Below are positions 34,048 to 42,279 of a DNA stretch of 64,000 nucleotides, one piece after another. Both the position numbers and the translations under genes were made by a program. Position 1 is the stretch's first letter. Each line of letters starts with the position of its first letter. The stretch covers positions 806,001-870,000 of the forward strand of contig CBDANA010000008.1 in the NCBI GenBank assembly GCA_965197385.1, read 5' to 3'. The notes under the pieces were generated by a model. It made no database searches. It worked only from the letters and a program-made list of their open reading frames with translations, and was not told the origin of the DNA. The DNA is from G963667915 sp965197385. Lineage in GTDB: Bacteria; Acidobacteriota; Vicinamibacteria; Vicinamibacterales; UBA823.

Positions 34048-35003
34048 GGGGTCGTGTCGCTCGACAGGCCGGCGCAGCCATGGTGACGGCGATCGTCGCC
34101 GGCGTCGTCGCGCCCGCGCCCGTGCCCTCTGGCCAGACGCCGGCCCAGCCGCAGACTCCGTCGTTCCGCACCGGCATCGACATCGTCTCGGTCACCGTCA
34201 CCGTCACCAATCCCGAGGGCCACTACATCACCGATCTGGAGCAGGCAGACTTCCACGTCTTCGAGGACGGCATCCAGCAGGAGCTGAGCTTCTTCACCCG
34301 TTCGCAGTTGCCAATTGCCCTGGCGCTGCTGATCGATACAAGCGCCAGCATGGAGCGGCGGCTGCAGACCGCCCAGGAAGCCGCCAGCGGGTTTGCGAAT
34401 CGGCTACGGCCGCAGGACCTGGCCTTGGTGATCGACTTCGACAGCCGAGTCAACATTCTAGAGGGCTTCACCAACGACGTCGCTCGGCTAGAGCGGGCCA
34501 TCCGGCGCACCGCTGCGGGTGGCTCGACGTCCCTGCACAATGCCATCTACATCTCGCTCAAGGAACTGAGCAAGGTGCGCGCACGGACGCCGGATGAGAT
34601 TCGACGCCAATCCATCATCGTCCTGTCCGACGGGGAAGATACGTCGAGCCTCGTAGCCTTTGACGAAGTGCTGGAACTCGCCAAGCGCTCAGAAACCGCC
34701 ATCTATGCCATCGGACTCCGGACCCGCGAGCATCGCAGTAGCCGCGGATTCCAGGAGGCGGAATACGTGCTCCGGCAGTTGTCCCAGGAAACCGGCGGAC
34801 GGGTCTTCTTTCCGGGCTCGATCGACGAACTGACCGACATCTACGGGCAGATTGCCGATGAACTGTCGAGCCAGTACACGATCGGCTACACCTCGAAGAA
34901 CCCGCTCCGTGACGGCCAGTGGCGTCGCATCATCGTCCAGTCAACCCGACCGAGCGCGACGGCACGGACGAAGCGGGGCTACTACGCGCCGACGTCGAAG
35001 TGA
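34044..35003 (+). CDS. Secreted von Willebrand factor A domain protein (intact metal site)
   Basis: The 319-residue protein has a signal segment (about 1-32), then VTVTNPEGHYITDLEQADFH with VFEDGIQQELSFF, and a VWA domain (about 90-290) with the intact site LIDTSASM, a threonine-containing second motif (GGSTSLHNAIY) and LSDGEDTSS. This is the widespread acidobacterial VWA architecture. The GTG start overlaps the previous stop. The paired degenerate and intact domains suggest the two act together, which is an inference. Confidence 0.82.
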   Translation: MRGRVARQAGAAMVTAIVAGVVAPAPVPSGQTPAQPQTPSFRTGIDIVSVTVTVTNPEGHYITDLEQADFHVFEDGIQQELSFFTRSQLPIALALLIDTSASMERRLQTAQEAASGFANRLRPQDLALVIDFDSRVNILEGFTNDVARLERAIRRTAAGGSTSLHNAIYISLKELSKVRARTPDEIRRQSIIVLSDGEDTSSLVAFDEVLELAKRSETAIYAIGLRTREHRSSRGFQEAEYVLRQLSQETGGRVFFPGSIDELTDIYGQIADELSSQYTIGYTSKNPLRDGQWRRIIVQSTRPSATARTKRGYYAPTSK

Positions 35004-35072
35004 CGCCGCACGGCCAGCAACGCCTGCCGCGCGTGGCGTCGTCATGTCAATCTCGCGAGGCGGAGTGACACT

Positions 35073-35897
35073 GTGAGTTCTGCACCCTTGCTATTCTATG
35101 TCGTCGCCGCCGTCGCGTACGCGTGGCACTTCACGAAGCGCAGCGCCGAAGTCGGTAAGGTCGCGACGATCTTGCTCGTCGCCGCCTGCCTGGTGCACAC
35201 GTTCATCATCGGCATGCAAACGACCGAGGCGGGTCACCTGCCGCTGGTTGGGACGACCGGCGCGGTGTCGGTCTTCGTCTGGCTGGCGTCGCTCGCCTAT
35301 CTGTACACGGAGACGACGAGCAACGAGCGCTCGATGGGCGTCTTCATCGTTCCGCTGCTAGCCGTCCTGGAAACCATCCCGGCGTTCAGTAACTACCAGG
35401 TCACTACGCGCCCACCCGTGCTGGAGAGCCCCTTGTTCGTGCTGCACGTCTCGTCTCTGCTGTTCGCCTACGCGAGCCTCGCACTGGCCTGCGTCATCGG
35501 CGTGACCTACGTTCTCCTCTTCAAGGAGCTCAAGGCGAAGCATATCGGCTTCTTCTACGCCCGACTGCCCTCGCTGCAGGTCCTCGACGCCATGAACGCC
35601 CGCGCCGTGACCATTGGCTGGCTGTTCCTGACCGTCGGCGTGGTGGTCGGGGGCGTGTGGGCGTCCCAGGCGCAGGCCGAGTTCAGCGACCCACGGGTGC
35701 AGGCCATGTCGCTGCTCGACCCGAAGATCTTCGTCGCGCTGCTGTGCTGGCTGGTGTACTCGTTCGAGCTCTACGCGCGCCGCGCCATCGGGTGGGCCGG
35801 CTGGCGGACGGCCTGGCTGTCGACCATCGGGTTCGCCATCGTCCTGCTGAACTTCTTGCCGGTCGGGTATTTCCTGACTCGCAGTCACAACTTCTAG
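35073..35897 (+). CDS. Cytochrome c assembly/HemX-type membrane protein
   Basis: The 274-residue protein has eight membrane segments and the CcsA/HemX pattern PLVGTTGAVSVFVWLASLAY, VLHVSSLLFAYASLALAC, and VGVVVGGVWASQAQ (a shortened WxWD-like tryptophan motif region). Such proteins sit upstream of hemA in many genomes and affect heme handling or glutamyl-tRNA reductase level. Here the hem genes follow, but an IS and element C lie between. The TAG stop is part of the CTAG flank of element C. GTG start. Confidence 0.83.
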   Translation: MSSAPLLFYVVAAVAYAWHFTKRSAEVGKVATILLVAACLVHTFIIGMQTTEAGHLPLVGTTGAVSVFVWLASLAYLYTETTSNERSMGVFIVPLLAVLETIPAFSNYQVTTRPPVLESPLFVLHVSSLLFAYASLALACVIGVTYVLLFKELKAKHIGFFYARLPSLQVLDAMNARAVTIGWLFLTVGVVVGGVWASQAQAEFSDPRVQAMSLLDPKIFVALLCWLVYSFELYARRAIGWAGWRTAWLSTIGFAIVLLNFLPVGYFLTRSHNF

Positions 35898-36067
35898 TGT
35901 CCTGTAACAGTGATTCGCGGCATATATCCCGGAGTGCGGCGCCCGGCTGGCAAGGCGCGACGAGGGAGCAAATCGGGAATGTGTGACCCATCGAGGACGA
36001 CGTCCAGCGCAGCTGCAGCCGGGAGGCCCCGCCAGGAAGATATGTTGCGAATTACTGTTACAGGACC
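35898..36067. mobile_element. Miniature inverted-repeat element C
   Basis: A 170-bp element with ends tgtcctgtaacagtgattcg and ggtcctgtaacagtaattcg (18 of 20 match), between CTAG copies at 35894-35897 and 36068-36071. The core gcaaggcgcgacgagggagc (35950-35989) is shared with A, B and D, although the ends are unrelated to theirs. The right CTAG is shared with the adjoining IS, so the IS inserted at the flank of the element or the reverse. Together they fill the gene-free space 35898-36160. Confidence 0.8.
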
Positions 36068-36071
36068 CTAG

Positions 36072-37366
36072 CAGGCTGCTGAAAAAGTCCATGGAATGGG
36101 ATCGACAGATCGATCCCGGCGTACTCCCATGCTCCCAATATTGCTGAAGGGAGCCACCTCATGCGCGGACACGATGAGCAGACCCATCACATGTTCAGTT
36201 ACCGGTCGCCGGAACAGCGCGTGCCGGCCGATCCTCCGCTCCGCGCGGTCCGCGCGCTGACGGATCACGCGCTGAAGACGATGTCGCGCAGGTTCGCCGG
36301 CCTGTACGCCAAGACGGGACGTCCGTCGATCCCGCCTGAGCCATTGTTGCGGGCCCTGTTGCTGCAGGTGCTGTACACGATCCGGAGCGAACGGCTGCTG
36401 CTGGAAGAGCTCAACGACAACCTGCTGTTCCGCTGGTTCGTCGGCTTGCATATGGACGACCCGGTCTGGCATCCCACGACGTTTACCAAGAATCGTGACC
36501 GGCTGCTGGCGGGGGATGGCGCGGCCGCCTTCGTTGATGCGGTCCAAGCCCACGCCCGGGCGGCCGGTCTGCTCTCGGACGAGCATTTCACGGTGGACGG
36601 GACGCAGTTGGAAGCCTGGGCCAGCCTGAAGAGCTTCCGATGCCGGGACGCCGCGCCGAGCGCGCCCCCCGATGACCCCGGGAATCCCACGGTCGACTTC
36701 CACGGCGAGCGGCGGCGCAACGACACGCACCAGTCGACGACTGATCCGGCGGCGATGCTGCATCGGAAGGGCCAAGGGAAGGAGGCGAAGCTGGCGTCTC
36801 TGGGCCACGTGCTGTTGGATAATCGGCAGGGGCTCGTCGCCAACGTCTGTGCGACCCACGCGACGGGGACCGCCGAACGCGAGGCGGCGGCACTGTTGCT
36901 GGAGGCCAGCGCGCCGCCGGGCAGCACGGTCGGAGCAGACAAGGGCTACGATGTGGCGAGCTTCGTCGCCGATGTCCGCGTCCGGGACGTCACGCCCCAC
37001 GTGGCGCAGAAGGTCCGCTGGCGGGCGATTGATGGTCGGCCCACCCGGCATGCGGGTTCTCACGTGAGTCAGCGGAAACGAAAACTCGTGGAACAGGTCT
37101 TTGGGTGGAGGCAGACCGTCGGTGGTTTGCGCAAGCTCCGGCCTCGCGGCGTCCCACTCGTCGAGTGGCAGCTCACTTTCGCCGCCACGGCCTATAACTT
37201 GGTCCGCCTGCGGAATCTGGAGGCGACGTGTCCCTGCTCGCCGGCCGCGCGTGTCGCCGGCCCCCTCATCGGGGTCAGCGCACACCCGTGCGCACGGTCG
37301 TCGGGCGGTCGTCACCCGCATGATGCTTAAGAAAACAGCCCGATACCCGGGTTCTTCAGCAGCCTG
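36072..37366 (+). mobile_element. IS5-like insertion sequence
   Basis: A 1295-bp element with imperfect ends caggctgctgaaaaagtcc (left) and caggctgctgaagaaccc (complement of right), flanked by CTAG at 36068-36071 and 37367-37370. A 4-bp YTAR duplication is known for IS5-group elements. A perfect 8-bp hairpin (36098-36117) lies between the left end and the transposase ATG and may block outside readthrough. It separates the CcsA/HemX gene from hemA. Confidence 0.88.
36161..37330 (+). CDS. IS5-family-type DDE transposase
   Basis: The 389-residue transposase begins with the family N-terminus (FSYRSPEQRVPADPPLRAVR, GRPSIPPEPLLRALLLQVLY, FRWFVGLHMDDPVWHPTTF). The DDE core has TVDGTQLEAWAS, NDTHQSTTDPAAMLHRKGQG, GADKGYDVASFV and, near the end, SQRKRKLVEQVFGW followed by the YNLVRLRNLE motif. 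No frameshift or internal stop is seen, so it may be active. It is the only transposase in the window. Confidence 0.93.
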   Translation: MRGHDEQTHHMFSYRSPEQRVPADPPLRAVRALTDHALKTMSRRFAGLYAKTGRPSIPPEPLLRALLLQVLYTIRSERLLLEELNDNLLFRWFVGLHMDDPVWHPTTFTKNRDRLLAGDGAAAFVDAVQAHARAAGLLSDEHFTVDGTQLEAWASLKSFRCRDAAPSAPPDDPGNPTVDFHGERRRNDTHQSTTDPAAMLHRKGQGKEAKLASLGHVLLDNRQGLVANVCATHATGTAEREAAALLLEASAPPGSTVGADKGYDVASFVADVRVRDVTPHVAQKVRWRAIDGRPTRHAGSHVSQRKRKLVEQVFGWRQTVGGLRKLRPRGVPLVEWQLTFAATAYNLVRLRNLEATCPCSPAARVAGPLIGVSAHPCARSSGGRHPHDA

Positions 37367-37400
37367 CTAGGTTCGAAATCTGGGAGCGAAGGCCGAAGCC

Positions 37401-38750
37401 GTGAGTCTGTTGTTTCTTCTGGGTGTCAGCCATCACACGGCACCCATCGATGTGCGGGAGCGGTTGGACTTCTCGACGCGGGGACTGCCCGAGGCGTTGG
37501 CGTCGCTCTCGGCGCGGCCGACCTGCGACGAGGCCGTGGTCCTCGCGACATGCAATCGCGTCGAGATGTACGTCCGCTGCGAAGATCCCGACACGGCGCA
37601 CGCTGACCTCTCCGCCTTCCTGACCGAGTTTCATAGCATCGAGCCGACCGCCCTGGCACCGCACCTCTATGGGCTGTCCGGAATGGAAGCGGTCCAGCAC
37701 CTGTTTCGGGTGGCCGCCGGCCTGGATTCGCTGGTTGTCGGGGAGCCGCAGATACTGGGTCAGGTGAAGGAGGCCTACGCGACCGCGTCCGAACACGGCG
37801 GCACCGGGAGTCTTCTGAACAAGCTGTTTCACTGGTCGTTCATCGCCGGCAAGCGCGTGCGGTCCGAAACGGAGTTGGGCGAAGGCGCCGTGTCGGTCAG
37901 CTATGCCGCGGTGGCGCTCGCGCGCAAGATCTTCGGCGACTTGGCGGAGCATGAGATCCTGCTCGTCGGCGCCGGCGAGATGTCGGAATTAACGGCCGTC
38001 CACCTCCAGGCACAGGACGTGCGGCGGATCGCCGTGACGAGCCGGACCGCGGCGCAGGGCCTGGCGCTCGCCAAGAAAATCGGTGGCGTGGCGCTGCCGT
38101 GGGCCGAAATTCCGCAGGCGCTGGCAACGGCTGACATCGTGGTCACGGCCACTGGATCGAGCCAGCCGATCCTGACGCACGAACAGATCGCCCGGGTCAT
38201 GCGCGCACGCCGCAATCGCCCGCTCTTCATCATCGACATCGCCGTGCCGCGCGATGTCGACGTGTCGGCCGGCGCCATCGAGCAGGTGTTCCTCTACAAC
38301 ATCGACGACCTCCAGGCGATCGTGAATGAGAACCTGGTGCGTCGCAACGCCCAGATCGCCCACGCCGAGGCGATCGTTGCCGAAGAGGTCGACGGCTTCA
38401 TGACCTGGCTGCGATCGCGCCGTGCCGTGCCGACCGTCGTCGCACTGCGGCAGCGCTTCGAGGCGATCCGCCAGGCCGAATTGCAACGACTGGACGGCAA
38501 GCTCTCGTCCCTGGCCCCCGCCGATCGTGCGCGCGTCGACGACGTCACGAGACTCATCGTGGAGAAACTCCTGTCGACGCCGACCGAACAGCTCAAGAGC
38601 CTCTCGGACGCCAAGACTGTCGCCGTCTATGCGGACGCTCTCAACCAGCTGTTCGGGCTAGATCCACCGCACACCGGACCGACCTCCCAGACCGATCGCG
38701 AGGCCAATCCCGAGACGCCCAGCGGATCGAAGGCTCCGGTGACATCGTGA
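37401..38750 (+). CDS. hemA: Glutamyl-tRNA reductase
   Basis: HemA reduces glutamyl-tRNA to glutamate-1-semialdehyde, the first step of C5 tetrapyrrole synthesis. The 449-residue protein has GVSHHTAPIDVRERL (8-22), the nucleophilic Cys51 in LATCNRVEMY, VVGEPQILGQVKEAY and an NADPH-binding domain around LLVGAGEMSELTAVHL. The GTG start follows GAAGG. The IS right end is only 34 bases upstream, so the original promoter was displaced or the IS supplies one. Confidence 0.97.
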   Translation: MSLLFLLGVSHHTAPIDVRERLDFSTRGLPEALASLSARPTCDEAVVLATCNRVEMYVRCEDPDTAHADLSAFLTEFHSIEPTALAPHLYGLSGMEAVQHLFRVAAGLDSLVVGEPQILGQVKEAYATASEHGGTGSLLNKLFHWSFIAGKRVRSETELGEGAVSVSYAAVALARKIFGDLAEHEILLVGAGEMSELTAVHLQAQDVRRIAVTSRTAAQGLALAKKIGGVALPWAEIPQALATADIVVTATGSSQPILTHEQIARVMRARRNRPLFIIDIAVPRDVDVSAGAIEQVFLYNIDDLQAIVNENLVRRNAQIAHAEAIVAEEVDGFMTWLRSRRAVPTVVALRQRFEAIRQAELQRLDGKLSSLAPADRARVDDVTRLIVEKLLSTPTEQLKSLSDAKTVAVYADALNQLFGLDPPHTGPTSQTDREANPETPSGSKAPVTS

Positions 38751-39718
38751 GCGGGCTGCGGATCGGCACCCGGGGAAGCGACCTGGCGATGTGGCAAGCC
38801 CGCGCCGCCGCAGCCGCGATTGAGCAGACCGGGGGCCCTCCATGCGAGCTGCGCGTCATTCACACGAGCGGCGATCGACTCCGCGAGGTCTCGCTATCTG
38901 AAGTTGGCGGCAAACGGTTGTTCGTCAAGGAAATCGAGGAGGCCCTGATTCGCGGCGACATCGACCTGGCCGTGCATTCGGCCAAGGATCTGCCGGCCAT
39001 CTTGCCCGACGGCCTGTCCGTGCGAGCGGTGCTCCCCCGGGAAGACCCCCATGATGCGCTGGTGTTACCGGACGGCGCGGCGGCGGCGGGTTCGCGCACA
39101 GACGCAATCCTCGAAGCCCTCGGCCCGAAGCCGCAGATCGGGACAAGCAGTGTGCGACGAATCGCCCAACTGGCGCCCCGGCTGCCGTGCGGGCGGTTTC
39201 AGCCCATCCGGGGAAACCTGGACACGCGCCTGCGGAAGCTCGACAGGGGCTCGTACGACGTGATCGTGCTGGCCGCCGCCGGTCTTCGGCGGCTGGGATT
39301 TGGGCATCGGCTGACGGCCCGACTGCCGTTCGCGCTGTGCCTCCCCGCTCCCGGACAAGGGACCGTTGCCATCGAGACCCGGTCGGACGACCGGCGCGTA
39401 CACGAGGTCGTGGCGCACGTGAATGATGAAGGCACCATGGCGGCCGTCTCGGCCGAACGAGCGCTGGTCGAAGCGCTCGGCGGCAGCTGCCAGATGCCGA
39501 TCGCGGCGTTGGCCACCGTATCAGACAACGGCCTGACCCTCGAGGGACTGGTGAGCTCACTCGACGGCAGCCGCGCCCCGCGCGTCCGTCTACGCGGCGC
39601 GCCGGCCGACCCGGAAGCGCTAGGCCGCGCCGTCGCCGAACGGCTCGTCACCGCGGGTGCGGCAGACATTCTCGAGGAGGTCCGCCGGATGCAGCCGCCA
39701 GCGAGCGACCCATCGTGA
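38747..39718 (+). CDS. hemC: Hydroxymethylbilane synthase (porphobilinogen deaminase)
   Basis: HemC joins four porphobilinogens into hydroxymethylbilane. The 323-residue protein has RIGTRGSDLAMWQARAAA, HSAKDLPAILPDGL, TSSVRRIAQL, FQPIRGNLDTRLRKL and the dipyrromethane-cofactor cysteine Cys248 in LGGSCQMPIAA. The GTG start overlaps the hemA stop (GTGA). Confidence 0.97.
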   Translation: MSGLRIGTRGSDLAMWQARAAAAAIEQTGGPPCELRVIHTSGDRLREVSLSEVGGKRLFVKEIEEALIRGDIDLAVHSAKDLPAILPDGLSVRAVLPREDPHDALVLPDGAAAAGSRTDAILEALGPKPQIGTSSVRRIAQLAPRLPCGRFQPIRGNLDTRLRKLDRGSYDVIVLAAAGLRRLGFGHRLTARLPFALCLPAPGQGTVAIETRSDDRRVHEVVAHVNDEGTMAAVSAERALVEALGGSCQMPIAALATVSDNGLTLEGLVSSLDGSRAPRVRLRGAPADPEALGRAVAERLVTAGAADILEEVRRMQPPASDPS

Positions 39719-41262
39719 CACACCGCAAGCCGCGTGTCTTCATCGTGGGTGCCGGACCGGGCGACCCCTCGCTCATCAGCGTGCGGGGGCAGCGGTATCT
39801 CTCGGCGGCCGACGTGGTCGTCCACGATCACCTCGTGCCCCATCGCATCCTCCAGTTGGCGCCACTCGATGCGGAGATCTTCGACGTCGGTGCGGCCGCC
39901 CACACGCAGTCGCTGGAGCAAGACACCATCAGCATTCTGATCGCTGAAAAAGCCCGCGAAGGCAAGACCGTGGTCCGTCTAAAGTGGGGCGACCCGTTCG
40001 TGTTCGACAGCGGCGCGAAAGAGGCGATGTTCCTGCACGAGCAGGGCATCCCGTTCGAGGTCGTGCCCGGGATTCCCGCCACGATCGGGGCGCCGGCCTA
40101 CGCCGGCATTCCAATCACCTACCCCGGCGCAGGCGACACGCTCATCCTGATCCGCGGGCACGAAGACGAAACCGACGCGCCACCCGACGTGGACTGGAAG
40201 AGCCTGGCGAAACTGACCGGCACGATCGCCTGCTACGTCGGCGCCCGGCAACTGGAACAAGTCGTCGCGTCGCTGCTCAAACACGGCCGTCCCGGCGACG
40301 AGGCCGCGGCAGTCGTGTACCACGGGACGCAGCCAACCCAGCGAACGGTGCTGGGCAGCCTCGAGGGGATCGAGACCTCAGTCCGTGAGTCGGACGAGCA
40401 CGGGTCGGCCGTTCTGGTCGTCGGCTCGACCGTCGGGTTGCGAGAGCATCTGCGATGGTACGACACCCGGCCGCTGTTCGGCCGGAGGATCGTGGTGACC
40501 CGCACCGGGGAACAGGCCGCGGATCTCGTGGGTCGTCTCGCCGATCTCGGCGCCGACCCGATCGAAGCGTCGGCGATCCGCATCGCGCCGCCGGCCGACC
40601 TCGATCCGCTCGACGATGCGTGCGCCCGGATCTCCAGCTTCGACTGGATCGTGTTCACCAGCGTCAACGGCGTCGAGTATTTCCTGCGCCGCCTCGTGGC
40701 CGGCGCCGGCGATGTGCGCGACCTCAAGGGCGTCCGGCTCTGCGCGGTCGGATCGGCCACCGCCGAGCGACTGACGCGCTACGGCATCAAGGTCGACCTG
40801 GTGCCGGAGGAGTACCGCGCCGAGGCGGCGGCCGCCGTGCTGCGAGCGCAGCACGATCTCCGCGGCAAACGGATCTTGCTGCCGCGGGCCGATCTCGCGC
40901 ACGAGGTGCTCCCGCGCGAGCTCGAGGCAGCCGGGGCCATCGTGGAACAGGTGACCGCCTATCGAACGGTGTTCGAGCCGCAGGACCGGCCGGGCGGCCC
41001 GGATATCTACAAGATGCTGCTGGAACGCCAAGTGGACGCCGTGACCTTCACGAGCGCCTCGACGGTCCGGAGCTTCGTGCAGCAGCTGGGCGCCGGGCCG
41101 GCCGCCGATCTGATGCGCACGACCGTCATCGCCGCCATCGGACCGGTTACGGCCGACGCTGCCAAGCAGCTGCACATCGAGACCGACGTCATGCCCTCGA
41201 CCTACACGATCCCGGCGCTCGTGGACGCGCTGGTCGAGCACTTCGCGAAGGCATCCGGATGA
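39715..41262 (+). CDS. Fused uroporphyrinogen-III C-methyltransferase / uroporphyrinogen-III synthase
   Basis: The 515-residue protein combines CobA-type SUMT (about 1-245; VGAGPGDPSLISVRG, DVVVHDHLV, RLKWGDPFVFDSG, VPGIPATIGAPAYAGIPIT) with HemD (about 255-515; RRIVVTRTGEQAADL, WIVFTSVNGVEYF, VTFTSASTVRSF). It can make uroporphyrinogen III and also divert it to precorrin-2 for siroheme or B12. The fused cobA-hemD form is known in Firmicutes and other phyla. GTG start overlaps hemC; the stop overlaps hemB. Confidence 0.95.
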   Translation: MTHRKPRVFIVGAGPGDPSLISVRGQRYLSAADVVVHDHLVPHRILQLAPLDAEIFDVGAAAHTQSLEQDTISILIAEKAREGKTVVRLKWGDPFVFDSGAKEAMFLHEQGIPFEVVPGIPATIGAPAYAGIPITYPGAGDTLILIRGHEDETDAPPDVDWKSLAKLTGTIACYVGARQLEQVVASLLKHGRPGDEAAAVVYHGTQPTQRTVLGSLEGIETSVRESDEHGSAVLVVGSTVGLREHLRWYDTRPLFGRRIVVTRTGEQAADLVGRLADLGADPIEASAIRIAPPADLDPLDDACARISSFDWIVFTSVNGVEYFLRRLVAGAGDVRDLKGVRLCAVGSATAERLTRYGIKVDLVPEEYRAEAAAAVLRAQHDLRGKRILLPRADLAHEVLPRELEAAGAIVEQVTAYRTVFEPQDRPGGPDIYKMLLERQVDAVTFTSASTVRSFVQQLGAGPAADLMRTTVIAAIGPVTADAAKQLHIETDVMPSTYTIPALVDALVEHFAKASG

Positions 41263-42257
41263 CTGACGACCCGACAGCTTCGACGACCTTCGACGGGCGC
41301 CAGCGACCCCGTCGCTTGCGGCGCACCGACGCCATCCGGGCGCTCGTCCGGGAGACCGACGTCCGCCCGCACAAACTCGTGTACCCACTGTTCGTCTGCG
41401 ATGGCACCCATGTGCGGCGCGAGGTCGCGTCGATGCCGGGCGTGTTTCAGCTCTCCGTGGACGAAGCGGTGCGCGAGGCGGCCAACGCCAGGACCGACGG
41501 CGTACGAGCGGTACTGCTGTTCGGATTGCCGGCACGTAAGGACGATCGCGGATCGGCGGCCGATGACGCAGCGGCACCGGTCCAGGCCGCCGCGCGGGCG
41601 CTGAAGCAGGCCGACGATGATCTCATCGTCATCACGGACGTCTGTCTGTGCGAGTACACGTCGCACGGCCACTGCGGCATCGTGGCGGACGGAGACGTGC
41701 TGAACGACGACACCGTTGCGCGTTTGGTGGACGTCGCACGATCGCACGCCGACGCGGGCGCCGACATCGTGGCGCCGTCAGACATGATGGATGGGCGCGT
41801 CGGCGCCATCCGCGATGCGCTTGACGCCGCCGGGCACGACCGGGTGGCCATCATGTCTTACGCCGCCAAGTATTGCTCAGCATTCTATGGCCCGTTTCGT
41901 GATGCCGCCGCCTCCGCGCCGGCATTCGGCGACCGGCGCACGCATCAGATGGATCCGGCCAATGCGGACGAGGCGCTGCGTGAAGTGGCGCTGGACCTCG
42001 AGGAAGGGGCGGACATCGTCATGGTCAAGCCGGCGCTTCCCTACCTCGACGTCATCCACCGCATCAAGCAGGAGTTCGGCTGTCCGACCGCGGCCTATCA
42101 GGTCAGCGGCGAGTACGCCATGCTCAAGGCGGCGGCCGCCAACGGCTGGCTCGACTTATCGCAGGCGATGCTGGAGTCGCTCACCTCGATTCGGCGAGCC
42201 GGAGCGGACATCATCATCACCTACTTTGCGCGGGACGCCGCGCGGCGGCTGACCTAG
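41259..42257 (+). CDS. hemB: Delta-aminolevulinic acid dehydratase (porphobilinogen synthase)
   Basis: HemB condenses two 5-aminolevulinates. The 332-residue protein has the Schiff-base lysines Lys204 (SYAAKYCSAFYGPFRDA) and Lys257 (VMVKPALPYLDVI) and the zinc-type cysteines Cys129, Cys131 and Cys139 in DVCLCEYTSHGHCG, so a Zn-dependent enzyme is predicted. The ATG overlaps the preceding stop (ATGA). A longer open frame upstream overlaps hemD and is not used. Its TAG stop is followed by gagcccgcg, resembling the end of element A. Confidence 0.97.
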   Translation: MTDDPTASTTFDGRQRPRRLRRTDAIRALVRETDVRPHKLVYPLFVCDGTHVRREVASMPGVFQLSVDEAVREAANARTDGVRAVLLFGLPARKDDRGSAADDAAAPVQAAARALKQADDDLIVITDVCLCEYTSHGHCGIVADGDVLNDDTVARLVDVARSHADAGADIVAPSDMMDGRVGAIRDALDAAGHDRVAIMSYAAKYCSAFYGPFRDAAASAPAFGDRRTHQMDPANADEALREVALDLEEGADIVMVKPALPYLDVIHRIKQEFGCPTAAYQVSGEYAMLKAAAANGWLDLSQAMLESLTSIRRAGADIIITYFARDAARRLT

Positions 42258-42279
42258 GAGCCCGCGATATCGTCAGCCC

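Noticed and set aside
40455..41258. Upstream extension of the hemB frame over the cobA/hemD gene
   Set aside because: The extension translates to Arg-rich sequence. HemB similarity starts at ATG 41259, which overlaps the hemD stop as the other hem genes overlap.
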